DNA from: Christensenella sp. UBA5489 | Lineage (GTDB): Bacteria; Bacillota; Clostridia; Christensenellales; UBA1242 | Direction: 5' to 3' | Assembly: GCA_002424095.1 (NCBI GenBank) | Contig: DIPL01000008.1 | Span: 3,103-32,902, forward strand | DNA length: 29,800 nt | Part shown: positions 1-7,354 of the stretch, piece by piece | Position numbering within the stretch: the first letter of the stretch is position 1 | Layout: the number at the start of each line of letters is the position of its first letter | Notes under the pieces: generated by a model | What the model was told of the DNA's origin: nothing | Database searches by the model: none | Seen by the model: only the letters and a program-made list of their open reading frames with translations | Program-made: the position numbers and the translations under genes

Positions 1-818
1 GGTAGCGGTGTAGGGTCAAATTGCAAGTTTTCAGATCTTGTTTCAGTGTGAACTACTATCGTATTGTGTGCAATTTCAATTTTATTCTTTTTTAATTCAT
101 TAAACAACAATTCTTTCATTTCAAGTTCGGCACTGGCACAATAGTCTGATGATGTCCAAGCTCTTGCCTCAACAGAGATTCTGTCATCGGAAATTTCATT
201 TACAATTAATAATGGTTCAGGAGATGCGAAAATCTTTGAATTAGAAAGCAATGTTGTTGTGATAATTTCACGTAATCTCTTAATGTCGGTGTTGTGTGAT
301 ACGCTAAAATTTATTGAAAATCTGCGATTTTCGTGAAAATCTGTATTTTCAATTTCATATCGTACCATATTTTTATTTGGTATAATCATCCTGCGATTAT
401 CCCATGTATCTATGATTGTATTAAAAAACTGAATCGCAACAATTTTTCCTGAAATACCATTTACAGTAACTGAATCATCTTTTTTAAACGGTTTAGTCAT
501 TATTAATACAATTCCATTTGCAAGTGATGAAAGACTGTCCTGTAATGCAAGCCCTATTGTTACACCAATTGCCGCCACTCCTGCTAACAAGCCCGTTATC
601 GGAACACCAATGTGCTGAATTAATATGATAGCTAAAATCGTATATAAAACAACATAGATAGTGCGAAAAATGAATTTCTTTGCCAACACGTCCATACTGC
701 TCTTTTTTAGAATGCTTTTTATAATTTTCTTTATTATGTAAATTATTAAGTATCCAGCTATAAAAATCCCTATTAATTCGAGCAACGTTATTCCAATATT
801 TGTAATTGTTTCGTTCAT
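1..818 (-). CDS. mscS: MscS-family mechanosensitive ion channel, 3' end cut by window edge
   Basis: Small-conductance mechanosensitive channel of the cytoplasmic membrane, which opens under membrane tension to release solutes on hypo-osmotic shock. The 272 complete codons read without a stop to the window edge. Hydrophobic segments lie at about residues 8-30, 50-70 and 75-103. The third carries the Gly/Ala-rich pore helix (GVAAIGVTIGLALQDSLSSL) followed by the beta-domain stretch with PFKKDD and IPNKN, which are typical of the family. The start is the ATG at 818, with AAGGA 6 nt upstream. E. coli MscS has 286 residues, so only a short C-terminal tail is probably missing. It has its own likely promoter at 873-901 and stands alone. 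The family is certain; the physiological role is inferred from the family. Confidence 0.9.
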   Translation of the reverse strand, partial: MNETITNIGITLLELIGIFIAGYLIIYIIKKIIKSILKKSSMDVLAKKFIFRTIYVVLYTILAIILIQHIGVPITGLLAGVAAIGVTIGLALQDSLSSLANGIVLIMTKPFKKDDSVTVNGISGKIVAIQFFNTIIDTWDNRRMIIPNKNMVRYEIENTDFHENRRFSINFSVSHNTDIKRLREIITTTLLSNSKIFASPEPLLIVNEISDDRISVEARAWTSSDYCASAELEMKELLFNELKKNKIEIAHNTIVVHTETRSENLQFDPTPL

Positions 819-872
819 ACTTGTCCTTTTTCATTTTCTACAATACATTGTGTAAAATATTTATTTATATTA

Positions 873-901
873 ATTATTCGTATTTTGCAATCATTTGTCA
901 A
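873..901 (-). promoter_or_regulatory. Sigma-A-type promoter for the MscS-family gene
   Basis: On the minus strand TTGACA (901-896) is followed after 17 nt by AATAAT (878-873). Transcription would begin near 866, about 48 nt before the mscS ATG at 818. Confidence 0.6.
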
Positions 902-1027
902 GTTTTATTCAAAAAAACAAAATATATAGACAATTTAATTCTTAATGTTGAAAAATAATTTACGAACGCATTTTTTATGCAAAAGAAATTTTGATTTCAA
1001 TCAAACAAATTTATGCTTTTACCTAAT

Positions 1028-1549
1028 TTAGCCAAAAACAGAGTTAATTATTTCAATAATTCTACTTTTATATGCACTAACTTTAACACTGCCATTAATA
1101 AAACATAAAGGCGGATAAACTAAACACCACCAATTATTGCCCGAAGCATCACCTAACTCCACAACAAGCGCAGAATAATTCCCGCTTGGAAGAGTTGTTT
1201 TTTCATAACTTCTAGTAGGGAAATATTCCTCTTTTAAAACAGCAGAACCCTTATATTCAATTTTTTTTGATTTAAGTGTATTATTTACAATATTTTCAAT
1301 ATTTTTTAAATTTTGATTTAAACAAATATATGCTTCTTGTTTGTTTTCACAATATGCTAAAAGTGGAATAAGTGCGTCGACAAGTGCATCTTTCACTTGA
1401 TATTTCACGTTTTGGTCCACTTCACTGTTTGAGTTTGCTCTTATGTGAATTCTTAAAACTTGCCCATTTTGAACCTGTGTCGGCATTTGCCCAAAAATCA
1501 AAACGCCAACAAGCACAAGCGCAGTCATAAAAATTGCAAAATATTTCAT
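1028..1549 (-). CDS. spoIIR: Stage II sporulation protein R (SpoIIR)
   Basis: Secreted forespore signalling protein that triggers SpoIIGA to process pro-sigma-E in the mother cell. The product has 173 residues. An N-terminal hydrophobic export segment lies at about residues 4-20, followed by family motifs: LRIHIRANSNSEVDQNVKYQVKDA near the N terminus (quoted in parts: RIHIRANS, DQNVKYQVKDA), FPTRSYEKTTLPSGNYSAL, and the hallmark GNNWWCLVYPPLCF. The start is the ATG at 1549, with GGAG 9 nt upstream; a TTG five codons earlier overlaps the ribosome-binding site and is rejected. In B. subtilis the gene is sigma-F dependent, but no convincing sigma-F promoter was seen here. A 29-nt palindrome lies directly upstream at 1566-1594. 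It is divergent from sleB, so two sporulation genes sit back to back. Confidence 0.93.
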   Translation of the reverse strand: MKYFAIFMTALVLVGVLIFGQMPTQVQNGQVLRIHIRANSNSEVDQNVKYQVKDALVDALIPLLAYCENKQEAYICLNQNLKNIENIVNNTLKSKKIEYKGSAVLKEEYFPTRSYEKTTLPSGNYSALVVELGDASGNNWWCLVYPPLCFINGSVKVSAYKSRIIEIINSVFG

Positions 1550-1565
1550 TATAATTAACTCCAAA

Positions 1566-1594
1566 TTTTATATTAAAGTACCTTTAATATAAAA
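1566..1594. repeat. Palindrome with 13-nt perfect arms upstream of spoIIR
   Basis: The left arm TTTTATATTAAAG (1566-1578) is the exact reverse complement of 1582-1594, with loop TAC. It ends 17 nt from the spoIIR ATG and touches the ribosome-binding region. It could be an operator or a 5'-UTR hairpin; AT-richness tempers its significance. Confidence 0.6.
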
Positions 1595-1708
1595 CAAAAA
1601 CAATAAATCAATTTCTTATAATTTTTTGTTTCGTTTTATAACAAAAATATAGTTAATTTAATTTTTATCAGAAAAAATTTTTATAGACACGAAATAAAGA
1701 TTTATTTT

Positions 1709-1739
1709 TGAATAATTTAATTAATTTTGTTTCATAATA
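1709..1739 (+). promoter_or_regulatory. Sigma-G-type promoter for sleB-ypeB
   Basis: TGAATA (1709-1714) is followed by an 18-nt spacer and CATAATA (1733-1739). This fits the forespore sigma-G consensus (GMATR, N18, CATNMTA) at every defined position. Predicted transcription starts near 1746, about 15 nt before the sleB ATG. The gene it drives, sleB, is a known sigma-G target in B. subtilis, which supports the call. Confidence 0.8.
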
Positions 1740-1760
1740 GCAAATAAAAGGAGTTTGGTT

Positions 1761-2432
1761 ATGAAAAGAAATAAAATTTTGGCTGCTTCTATGGTGTTCG
1801 TGTTGCTTATTGGGGCTCTTTCTGCTTTAACATATCACGTTGTGAATACTGAAAATTTGAATAACGAAATCGTACAAACCGCTACGGTTTCCGAAAACAA
1901 AGCCATTCAGAAGAAACTCAAAGATCTTGGATATTACTATGCAGGTATTGACGGAATTATCGGTCCGAAAAGCAAAATCTCAATTAGAAATTTTCAGCGA
2001 GATTATGGCCTTGTCGTTGATGGTATTGTTGGTCCACAAACTTTAAAGGCACTTGGAATCACAACAGGTAATTATCAGTCAAGTTCGGATTTATATCTAC
2101 TTGCAAAATGCGTGTATGCTGAGGCACGTGGCGAACCGTATGTAGGTCAAGTTGCAGTTGCTGCGGTTATTTTAAATCGTGTTAAAAGCCCTGATTTTCC
2201 AAACACTTTAAGTGGTGTTATATATCAGCCTTGGGCTTTTACGGCGGTTAATGATGGGCAAATTAAACTAGAACCTGATAACACGGCATATCAAGCGGCA
2301 CAAGATGCTTTAAACGGTTGGGACCCAACTTACGGTTGTCTTTATTATTACAATCCAGCAAAAGCAACAAGCAAATGGATTTTTTCACGTAAAACAGTTA
2401 CAACAATTGGCAAGCACGTTTTTGCGATTTAA
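1761..2432 (+). CDS. sleB: Spore cortex-lytic enzyme SleB
   Basis: Germination-specific lytic transglycosylase that degrades muramic-lactam-containing cortex peptidoglycan. The 223-residue product has an N-terminal signal/anchor (about 6-25). Next come a peptidoglycan-binding domain at about 47-100 (LKDLGYYYAGIDGIIGP, NFQRDYGLVVDGIVGPQT) and a Hydrolase_2 (SleB/CwlJ) domain at about 110-223. The latter contains YAEARGEPYVGQVAVAAVI, with E121 as likely catalytic glutamate, and ends KWIFSRKTVTTIGKHVF. The ATG at 1761 has AAGGAG 7 nt upstream; an in-frame TTG two codons earlier is too close to the Shine-Dalgarno. The gene lies behind a near-consensus sigma-G promoter and 113 nt before ypeB, the partner that stabilises and localises SleB in the spore. 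Domain order and length match the family. Confidence 0.95.
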   Translation: MKRNKILAASMVFVLLIGALSALTYHVVNTENLNNEIVQTATVSENKAIQKKLKDLGYYYAGIDGIIGPKSKISIRNFQRDYGLVVDGIVGPQTLKALGITTGNYQSSSDLYLLAKCVYAEARGEPYVGQVAVAAVILNRVKSPDFPNTLSGVIYQPWAFTAVNDGQIKLEPDNTAYQAAQDALNGWDPTYGCLYYYNPAKATSKWIFSRKTVTTIGKHVFAI

Positions 2433-2545
2433 AATTGCAGGACAAGATAGTTTTACTTGAATTTAAGAATTTTATTATAAAAAATTTTTTCAGATTATCA
2501 TAGATTAGTTATCAAATAAATTTAAAATTTTTATCGGAGGTTTTT

Positions 2546-4435
2546 ATGGCAAAAACAAAAAAAGAAAACGTGGCAGATTCTGTCGCAAGAAAAAGTCGAA
2601 AACAGCGAGATAATTCGAATTTAGACAGCGTATACTCCTCGCAACCACAAACAAAAAACGGCTCAAAGTCGCCAACAAAAAAGACTGCATCTAAAACTGG
2701 TGCAAAAACAGCAACTGGTGCAAAGAAAACTGGTACAAAAACAGCATCTAAAAGCAAAGAAAATATTGAAGAAACAAAATTTGACGAAAAAACTAAGAAC
2801 GAAAACACAAACATAACCAAACTAAAAAGAACAAATTTTGGATTACTTGTAACGGCTTGCATTTTGGCAGTTTTGTTGGCAGGAGTTTCAATTCTATACG
2901 GCACTAGTATGCGAACTGCAAATGGTTATGCTTTGAATTTGGAAGATATTTATCAAAAAAATTTTTATGATTTGGTTGATAATGTCAACAACACAGAAAC
3001 AAAACTTGCAAAAACACTTTCATCATCAGATGAAACTTATCAAATCAAAATGCTTGAAGATATAAGTAAAAATGCAACAATGGCACAGGAAAAAATGAAC
3101 AATTTGCCGTATTCGGTCAACGGGCTTGACGAAAGTGTTGCTTTTATGAATCAAGTAAGCGGCTACACTGACACTTTAAGCAAAAATATGAGAAATGGTC
3201 AAAAACTAACTTCCAGCCACTATAAAACCCTTGAAAATATCTATGATTCGGTTTTAGTTATGAAAGAATCACTTAATAAGATGAGTAAAGATATATGGAA
3301 TGGATATAACATCACAAAAACATCGACAAAAATGGACGGAGATTTTAACGGTTTCACAAATGATATAAAATCGATTAAGCAAAATGGCATTGATTATCCA
3401 ACTATGATTTATGACGGTCCATTTTCTGATTCTCAAATAAATAGAAAAATTAAAGGTATAAGTGGCGGAGATATAAGCGAAAAGCAGGCAAAAGAAAGCC
3501 TACTAGAAATTTTCGGCGAATACACCGACAATATGGTAAATTACCAAAATGACACGAAAGGAAATTTTGAAACCTATAATTATGTTGTTAAGTTAAAAGA
3601 AACTGATAAGCAAGATTTTGCATATATTCAAATGACAAAAAAGGGGGGACATTTACTGACTCTTTCTGCCTTTAATGATGGTAAAGAAAACGGAGCATTT
3701 TTTCAAAATTTCAAAAATACACAAAACGGACAAAATGATTTATATAATAAAAATCGACTTTTTGAAGGTGATGCAACTCAAAATATTCGAAACAAATCCA
3801 GTGGAGAACATCCAGAAGAACAACAAAACCAAGAAAGTCAGTTGAATAATGAAATAGGACAAAATATCAATAAAAAAATAAATCAGACCAAAGACGGCAA
3901 AGAAGGAGAGAGAACAAATTTCCAAAATCAAGATAATGAAAAATCTGGCAAAGACGTTAAGTTGACAATGGAAAACGCAAAATCAATCGCATTAGACTTT
4001 GCAAAGAAAAATAAACTTGAAAATATGAAAGTTGTTTGGAGCGACAGAATTGGAGGCAATGCGTTTATAAATATGGCACCAGTACAAAACGAAGCAATTC
4101 TTTATCCCGACCTTGTTAAGGCTAAAATAGATTTAGTAAACGGAACAATTCTTGGTTGGGAAGCAAAAAGTTATTATATGAACCACGTTGATAGAACTAT
4201 TCAAAAAGGTGGAGTTTCTTTGGAAAACGCAAGGACGAAAATTGGCAAGAATTATGTAATCGTTCAAGAAAGACTTGCTTTGATTCCACTTGAATTCGGT
4301 GGCGAAGTCTTATGTTACGAAATTCAATGTAAACGCGGTGGAGATGATTATTACTTCTATATAAACACTTCAACTGGCAAAGAAGAAAATATTTTGAAAG
4401 TTATTCAAACGGATAATGGAAATTTAATGATATAA
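2546..4435 (+). CDS. ypeB: Germination protein YpeB with extended N terminus and central insert
   Basis: Partner of SleB in the spore inner membrane/cortex, needed for SleB assembly or stability. The 629-residue product is far longer than B. subtilis YpeB (about 450). Residues 1-95 are a Lys/Thr/Ser/Ala-rich, disordered, strongly basic tail. A membrane segment follows at about 98-118, then the YpeB helical domain with the conserved YPTMIYDGPFSD (284-295). A hydrophilic Asn/Gln/Lys/Glu-rich insert spans about 380-470. The C-terminal PepSY-like repeats run from about 473 to 629 (LTMENAKSIALDFAKKN; VSLENARTKIG). The ATG has GGAGG 5 nt upstream. It is probably co-transcribed with sleB from the sigma-G promoter, and a bidirectional terminator follows. 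Family assignment is firm; the roles of the two extra segments are unknown. Confidence 0.93.
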   Translation: MAKTKKENVADSVARKSRKQRDNSNLDSVYSSQPQTKNGSKSPTKKTASKTGAKTATGAKKTGTKTASKSKENIEETKFDEKTKNENTNITKLKRTNFGLLVTACILAVLLAGVSILYGTSMRTANGYALNLEDIYQKNFYDLVDNVNNTETKLAKTLSSSDETYQIKMLEDISKNATMAQEKMNNLPYSVNGLDESVAFMNQVSGYTDTLSKNMRNGQKLTSSHYKTLENIYDSVLVMKESLNKMSKDIWNGYNITKTSTKMDGDFNGFTNDIKSIKQNGIDYPTMIYDGPFSDSQINRKIKGISGGDISEKQAKESLLEIFGEYTDNMVNYQNDTKGNFETYNYVVKLKETDKQDFAYIQMTKKGGHLLTLSAFNDGKENGAFFQNFKNTQNGQNDLYNKNRLFEGDATQNIRNKSSGEHPEEQQNQESQLNNEIGQNINKKINQTKDGKEGERTNFQNQDNEKSGKDVKLTMENAKSIALDFAKKNKLENMKVVWSDRIGGNAFINMAPVQNEAILYPDLVKAKIDLVNGTILGWEAKSYYMNHVDRTIQKGGVSLENARTKIGKNYVIVQERLALIPLEFGGEVLCYEIQCKRGGDDYYFYINTSTGKEENILKVIQTDNGNLMI

Positions 4436-4460
4436 AATTTAATCACATAATTTGAAAAAA

Positions 4461-4491
4461 ATAAAAATCTGCAAAAATTGCAGATTTTTTA
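4461..4491. terminator. Bidirectional intrinsic terminator between ypeB and yajC
   Basis: The perfect stem ATCTGCAA (4467-4474) / TTGCAGAT (4478-4485) has a 3-nt loop, an A-run before it and a T-run after it, so it can stop both converging transcripts. Confidence 0.9.
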
Positions 4492-4509
4492 TTCCTAATC
4501 TAATTTAAA

Positions 4510-4959
4510 TTATTTCTTTGAAGTCTTATTTTTTGTTGTGTTTGTTTTTGGTTTACTTGAAACATTTTTCGTGCCAACTTTACTAGTTGTTTTATTTTCT
4601 TCTACTTTCACTGCACTTTTTTCTGCTTCGACTTTTTCGTCTACAATTGAACCCTTTTCGTCAACTGTTGCAGGCTTGTTGCTTGTAACCATATAAACAG
4701 CATTCGCACTTACAGTTACATAGTTTTTATGAGATTCGCCCGTTTCAATTGTTATAAACTTTCCCATTTCTTTTTCAGAAATTTCGGTTATTTTTCCGTA
4801 AACTCCTGAATAAGTAATAATAAAATCTCCCTTTTTCAGACTGTTTGCCATTGTAATTTGCTTTTGCTGTTCTCTTTTATTTCTAAAAGACATTAAGAAT
4901 GGATATATAATCAGCAAAGCAACCAAAATCGCAATTAAAATTATACCTTGATCAGTCAT
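4510..4959 (-). CDS. yajC: Preprotein translocase accessory subunit YajC
   Basis: Small membrane protein associated with SecDF and the SecYEG translocon. The 149-residue product has one N-terminal membrane segment (about 5-25, IILIAILVALLIIYPF) followed by the conserved cytoplasmic domain: FRNKREQQKQ, LKKGDFIITYSGVYGKI, and FITIETG. A Lys/Thr/Val-rich, disordered tail of about 55 residues makes it longer than typical YajC (about 85-110). The ATG at 4959 has AAGGAG 8 nt upstream; a longer frame starting 19 codons earlier would pass through the ribosome-binding site and is rejected. It is the last gene of the ruv-que-tgt run but has its own promoter at 4999-5027. No secD/secF follows here; ypeB converges from the other side. 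Confidence 0.92.
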   Translation of the reverse strand: MTDQGIILIAILVALLIIYPFLMSFRNKREQQKQITMANSLKKGDFIITYSGVYGKITEISEKEMGKFITIETGESHKNYVTVSANAVYMVTSNKPATVDEKGSIVDEKVEAEKSAVKVEENKTTSKVGTKNVSSKPKTNTTKNKTSKK

Positions 4960-4998
4960 ATTTAAAACTCCTTCTTTTATGCTTAAAATTATTATTTG

Positions 4999-5027
4999 AG
5001 TATAGCATAAATTCAAGTATAAATCAA
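4999..5027 (-). promoter_or_regulatory. Sigma-A promoter for yajC
   Basis: On the minus strand TTGATT (5027-5022), a 17-nt spacer and TATACT (5004-4999) lie in the 117-nt gap between tgt and yajC. Transcription would start near 4992, giving a 5' UTR of about 33 nt. Confidence 0.7.
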
Positions 5028-5076
5028 ATGATTTTTGTTTTTTATTTGTTTTTTTAGATGTTTTATAATTTTTTCG

Positions 5077-6213
5077 TTATTTATTTTTATTTAAGTCAGA
5101 TTGTTCTAATCTACTTAAAAACTCTTTTTTAAAATCCAAAAGTCTATCTTCCCAAATTGCTTGCTTAATCTCTTCGGTCATTTTAATCAAAAACCTTAAA
5201 TTATGAATGCTTAAAAGTTTTGCACCGAGCATTTCTTTCGCATTAATTAAATGTCTTATATAGGCACGTGAAAAATTTTTGCAAGAATAACAATCGCATT
5301 CATTTTCAATCGGCGAAAAATCTTCTTTACATGAAGCATTTTTAACAATAAGTCTACCCGTATGAGTGAGTGCCGTACCGTTTCGTGCTATTCTTGTCGG
5401 AAACACGCAATCCATCATATCAATGCCACGTGCTACGGATTCAATTAAATAATCAGGACTGCCGACCCCCATTAAATATCTCGGCATATTTTCAGGTAAA
5501 TGTGGTTGCATAAATGAAAGCATATCATACATAACATCTTTCGGTTCGCCAACCGAAAGTCCACCAATTGCAATACCGCATTTCGCAAACGGCAAACAAT
5601 CTTTAATTGCCTGTAATCTTAAATCTTCAAAAAAATTCCCTTGAATTATCGGAAATAGCATTTGTTTTGGATTTTTTTGTGCTTCAAAACATCTTTTTAG
5701 CCAATTTTTAGTTCTTTCTTTTGCTTTTTCCGCCTGCTCTCTTGTTGCACCGTAATTGATGCATTCATCAAAAGCCATAATTACATCAGCACCTAAATCG
5801 TTTTGAATTTGCATACATTTTTCCGGCGAAAAAAAGTGTTTCGAACCGTCTAGATGAGAATTAAAATATGCGCCATCATCGGTCAATGTCATTAAATCTA
5901 GAAGTGAAAAAATTTGGAAACCGCCACTATCTGTTAAAATCGGCTTGTCCCAATTCATAAATTTATGCAATCCGCCTGCTTTTTTGATGATTTTCTCACC
6001 TGGACGAAGATAAAGATGATATGTGTTCGCCAAAATAATTTGTGCGTTTATGTCCATTAAATCTTTCGGATAAAGTCCTTTAACCGTTGCTTGTGTTCCG
6101 ACTGGCATAAAAACTGGTGTTTCAATTTCTCCGTGCGGAGTCTTAAAAATCCCAATTCTCGCCCCGCTTTGCCGACAAACTTTAATGACTTTATAATCAA
6201 AATATTTTTCCAT
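5077..6213 (-). CDS. tgt: tRNA-guanine transglycosylase
   Basis: Exchanges guanine-34 for preQ1 in GUN-anticodon tRNAs on the queuosine pathway. The product has 378 residues, normal for bacterial TGT. D95 in TDSGGFQ is the likely general acid/base and D268 in DCVFPTR the likely covalent nucleophile. The zinc ligands C306, C308, C311 and H337 keep the spacing known from the Zymomonas enzyme. The substrate-binding motifs MAFDEC and GGLSVGEP are intact. The ATG at 6213 has AAGGAA upstream. It lies 24 nt after queA, which acts next in the pathway, inside the ruvC-ruvA-ruvB-queA-tgt run. Nothing suggests loss of function. Confidence 0.96.
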   Translation of the reverse strand: MEKYFDYKVIKVCRQSGARIGIFKTPHGEIETPVFMPVGTQATVKGLYPKDLMDINAQIILANTYHLYLRPGEKIIKKAGGLHKFMNWDKPILTDSGGFQIFSLLDLMTLTDDGAYFNSHLDGSKHFFSPEKCMQIQNDLGADVIMAFDECINYGATREQAEKAKERTKNWLKRCFEAQKNPKQMLFPIIQGNFFEDLRLQAIKDCLPFAKCGIAIGGLSVGEPKDVMYDMLSFMQPHLPENMPRYLMGVGSPDYLIESVARGIDMMDCVFPTRIARNGTALTHTGRLIVKNASCKEDFSPIENECDCYSCKNFSRAYIRHLINAKEMLGAKLLSIHNLRFLIKMTEEIKQAIWEDRLLDFKKEFLSRLEQSDLNKNK

Positions 6214-6237
6214 TATCTTTCCTTCTTAATAATTGTT

Positions 6238-7281
6238 TTAATCTTCATATAAAAAACAGCAGTCGCCAAAACTAAAAAAGCGATATTCTTCATTTATTGC
6301 TTCTTGATAAAAATTCATTGTTTCATCAAATCCGCAAAATGCAGAAACAAGCATAAGTAAAGTTGATTCGGGCAAGTGGAAATTTGTTATAAGACTGTCA
6401 ATTATTTGAAATCTGTATCCTGGAAATATAAAAATATCTGTTTCTCCGCTTTTTGCCACAACTTTCCCATTTTCTGCACAAGTTTCTAAAACTCGAACAC
6501 TTGTCGTTCCAACCGCAATAATTTTTCCGCCATTTTGTTTCGCTGTATTAATTATATCTGCTGTTTCTTCATCCAAAATAAAAAATTCAGAGTGCATTTT
6601 GTGATTCAAAATATTCTCTTCTGAAACAGGCCTAAAAGTTCCAAGTCCGACATGCAAAAGAACTTTCGCAATTTTTACACCTTTTCGCTCTATCGCTGTC
6701 AAAAGTTCTTTGGTTAAATGAAGTCCAGCAGTTGGAGCGGCACTTGCTCCGTAAACTTTTGAAAAAACTGTTTGGTAGCGGTTTTTATCTTGCAGTTTTT
6801 CTTTTATATATGGCGGAAGAGGCATTTCACCAATTTGTTGAAGCAAAACTTCAAAAACTCCCTCATATATAAATTTTACAATGCAAATACCGCCTGCTTT
6901 TTTATCCAAAATTTCACATTTAAGTTTGTCCGAAAATTCAAGTATAGTTTTTTCTTTTATCCTTTTAAACGGTCGCGCCATCGTTTCCCACTTATCAAGC
7001 GACAACCTTTTAATAAGCAATATTTCCACAATTGCCCCGGTTGGAATTTTTTTCCCGTGCAATCTTGCAGGCAAAACTTTTGTGTTGTTAATAACCAAAA
7101 CATCGCCACTCTTCAAAAAATCAATTATGTCGAAAAAATGCTTATGTGAAACCTTTTTTGTTTTTTTATTAAAACAAAGCATTCTCGATGAATCTCGTTT
7201 TTCCAAGGGTGTTTGTGCTATTAAATTTTGAGGAAGATAATAATTATATGAACTTTTTTTAGTTATGTCAATATTTTGCAT
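6238..7281 (-). CDS. queA: S-adenosylmethionine:tRNA ribosyltransferase-isomerase QueA
   Basis: Transfers and isomerises the ribose of SAM onto preQ1-modified tRNA to give epoxyqueuosine. At 347 residues it has the family length and hallmarks: an N-terminal YYLPQNLIAQTPLEKRDSSRML, quoted here as LPQNLIAQTP and RDSSRML; DVLVINNTKVLPARLHGKK; GASAAPTAGLHLT; HVGLGTFRPV; TTSVRVLE; and the C-terminal NFHLPESTLLMLVSAF. It sits between ruvB (73 nt gap) and tgt (24 nt gap), a gene order common in Firmicutes. Its product is the substrate of the epoxyqueuosine reductase QueH encoded at 26679-27245. No preQ1 riboswitch was recognised upstream, consistent with its position inside an operon. Confidence 0.96.
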   Translation of the reverse strand: MQNIDITKKSSYNYYLPQNLIAQTPLEKRDSSRMLCFNKKTKKVSHKHFFDIIDFLKSGDVLVINNTKVLPARLHGKKIPTGAIVEILLIKRLSLDKWETMARPFKRIKEKTILEFSDKLKCEILDKKAGGICIVKFIYEGVFEVLLQQIGEMPLPPYIKEKLQDKNRYQTVFSKVYGASAAPTAGLHLTKELLTAIERKGVKIAKVLLHVGLGTFRPVSEENILNHKMHSEFFILDEETADIINTAKQNGGKIIAVGTTSVRVLETCAENGKVVAKSGETDIFIFPGYRFQIIDSLITNFHLPESTLLMLVSAFCGFDETMNFYQEAINEEYRFFSFGDCCFLYED

Positions 7282-7354
7282 TCATATTCCTTTAATGATT
7301 ATTTCTAAAAAACTATTTTGGTTTTTAAAGATATTTCTAAATTTTTCTTTTAAC

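Noticed and set aside
493..834. 113-residue minus-strand ORF
   Set aside because: It is an out-of-frame reading of the MscS-family gene; the frame from ATG 818 gives a clear channel protein running to the window edge.
840..1027. Terminator hairpin for spoIIR (GCAT/ATGC near 970-985)
   Set aside because: Only 4-5 bp of stem with an A-rich loop; too weak to call.
1550..1700. Sigma-F promoter for spoIIR
   Set aside because: Expected from Bacillus, but no GYATA plus GG-type -10 pair with correct spacing was found on the minus strand.
2512..2904. 130-residue antisense ORF over the start of ypeB
   Set aside because: Its Phe/Val-rich sequence is the mirror of the Lys/Thr-rich YpeB tail and it has no independent support.
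7282..7354. preQ1 riboswitch before queA/tgt
   Set aside because: The short gap shows no C-rich/A-rich pseudoknot pattern and the genes are inside an operon.
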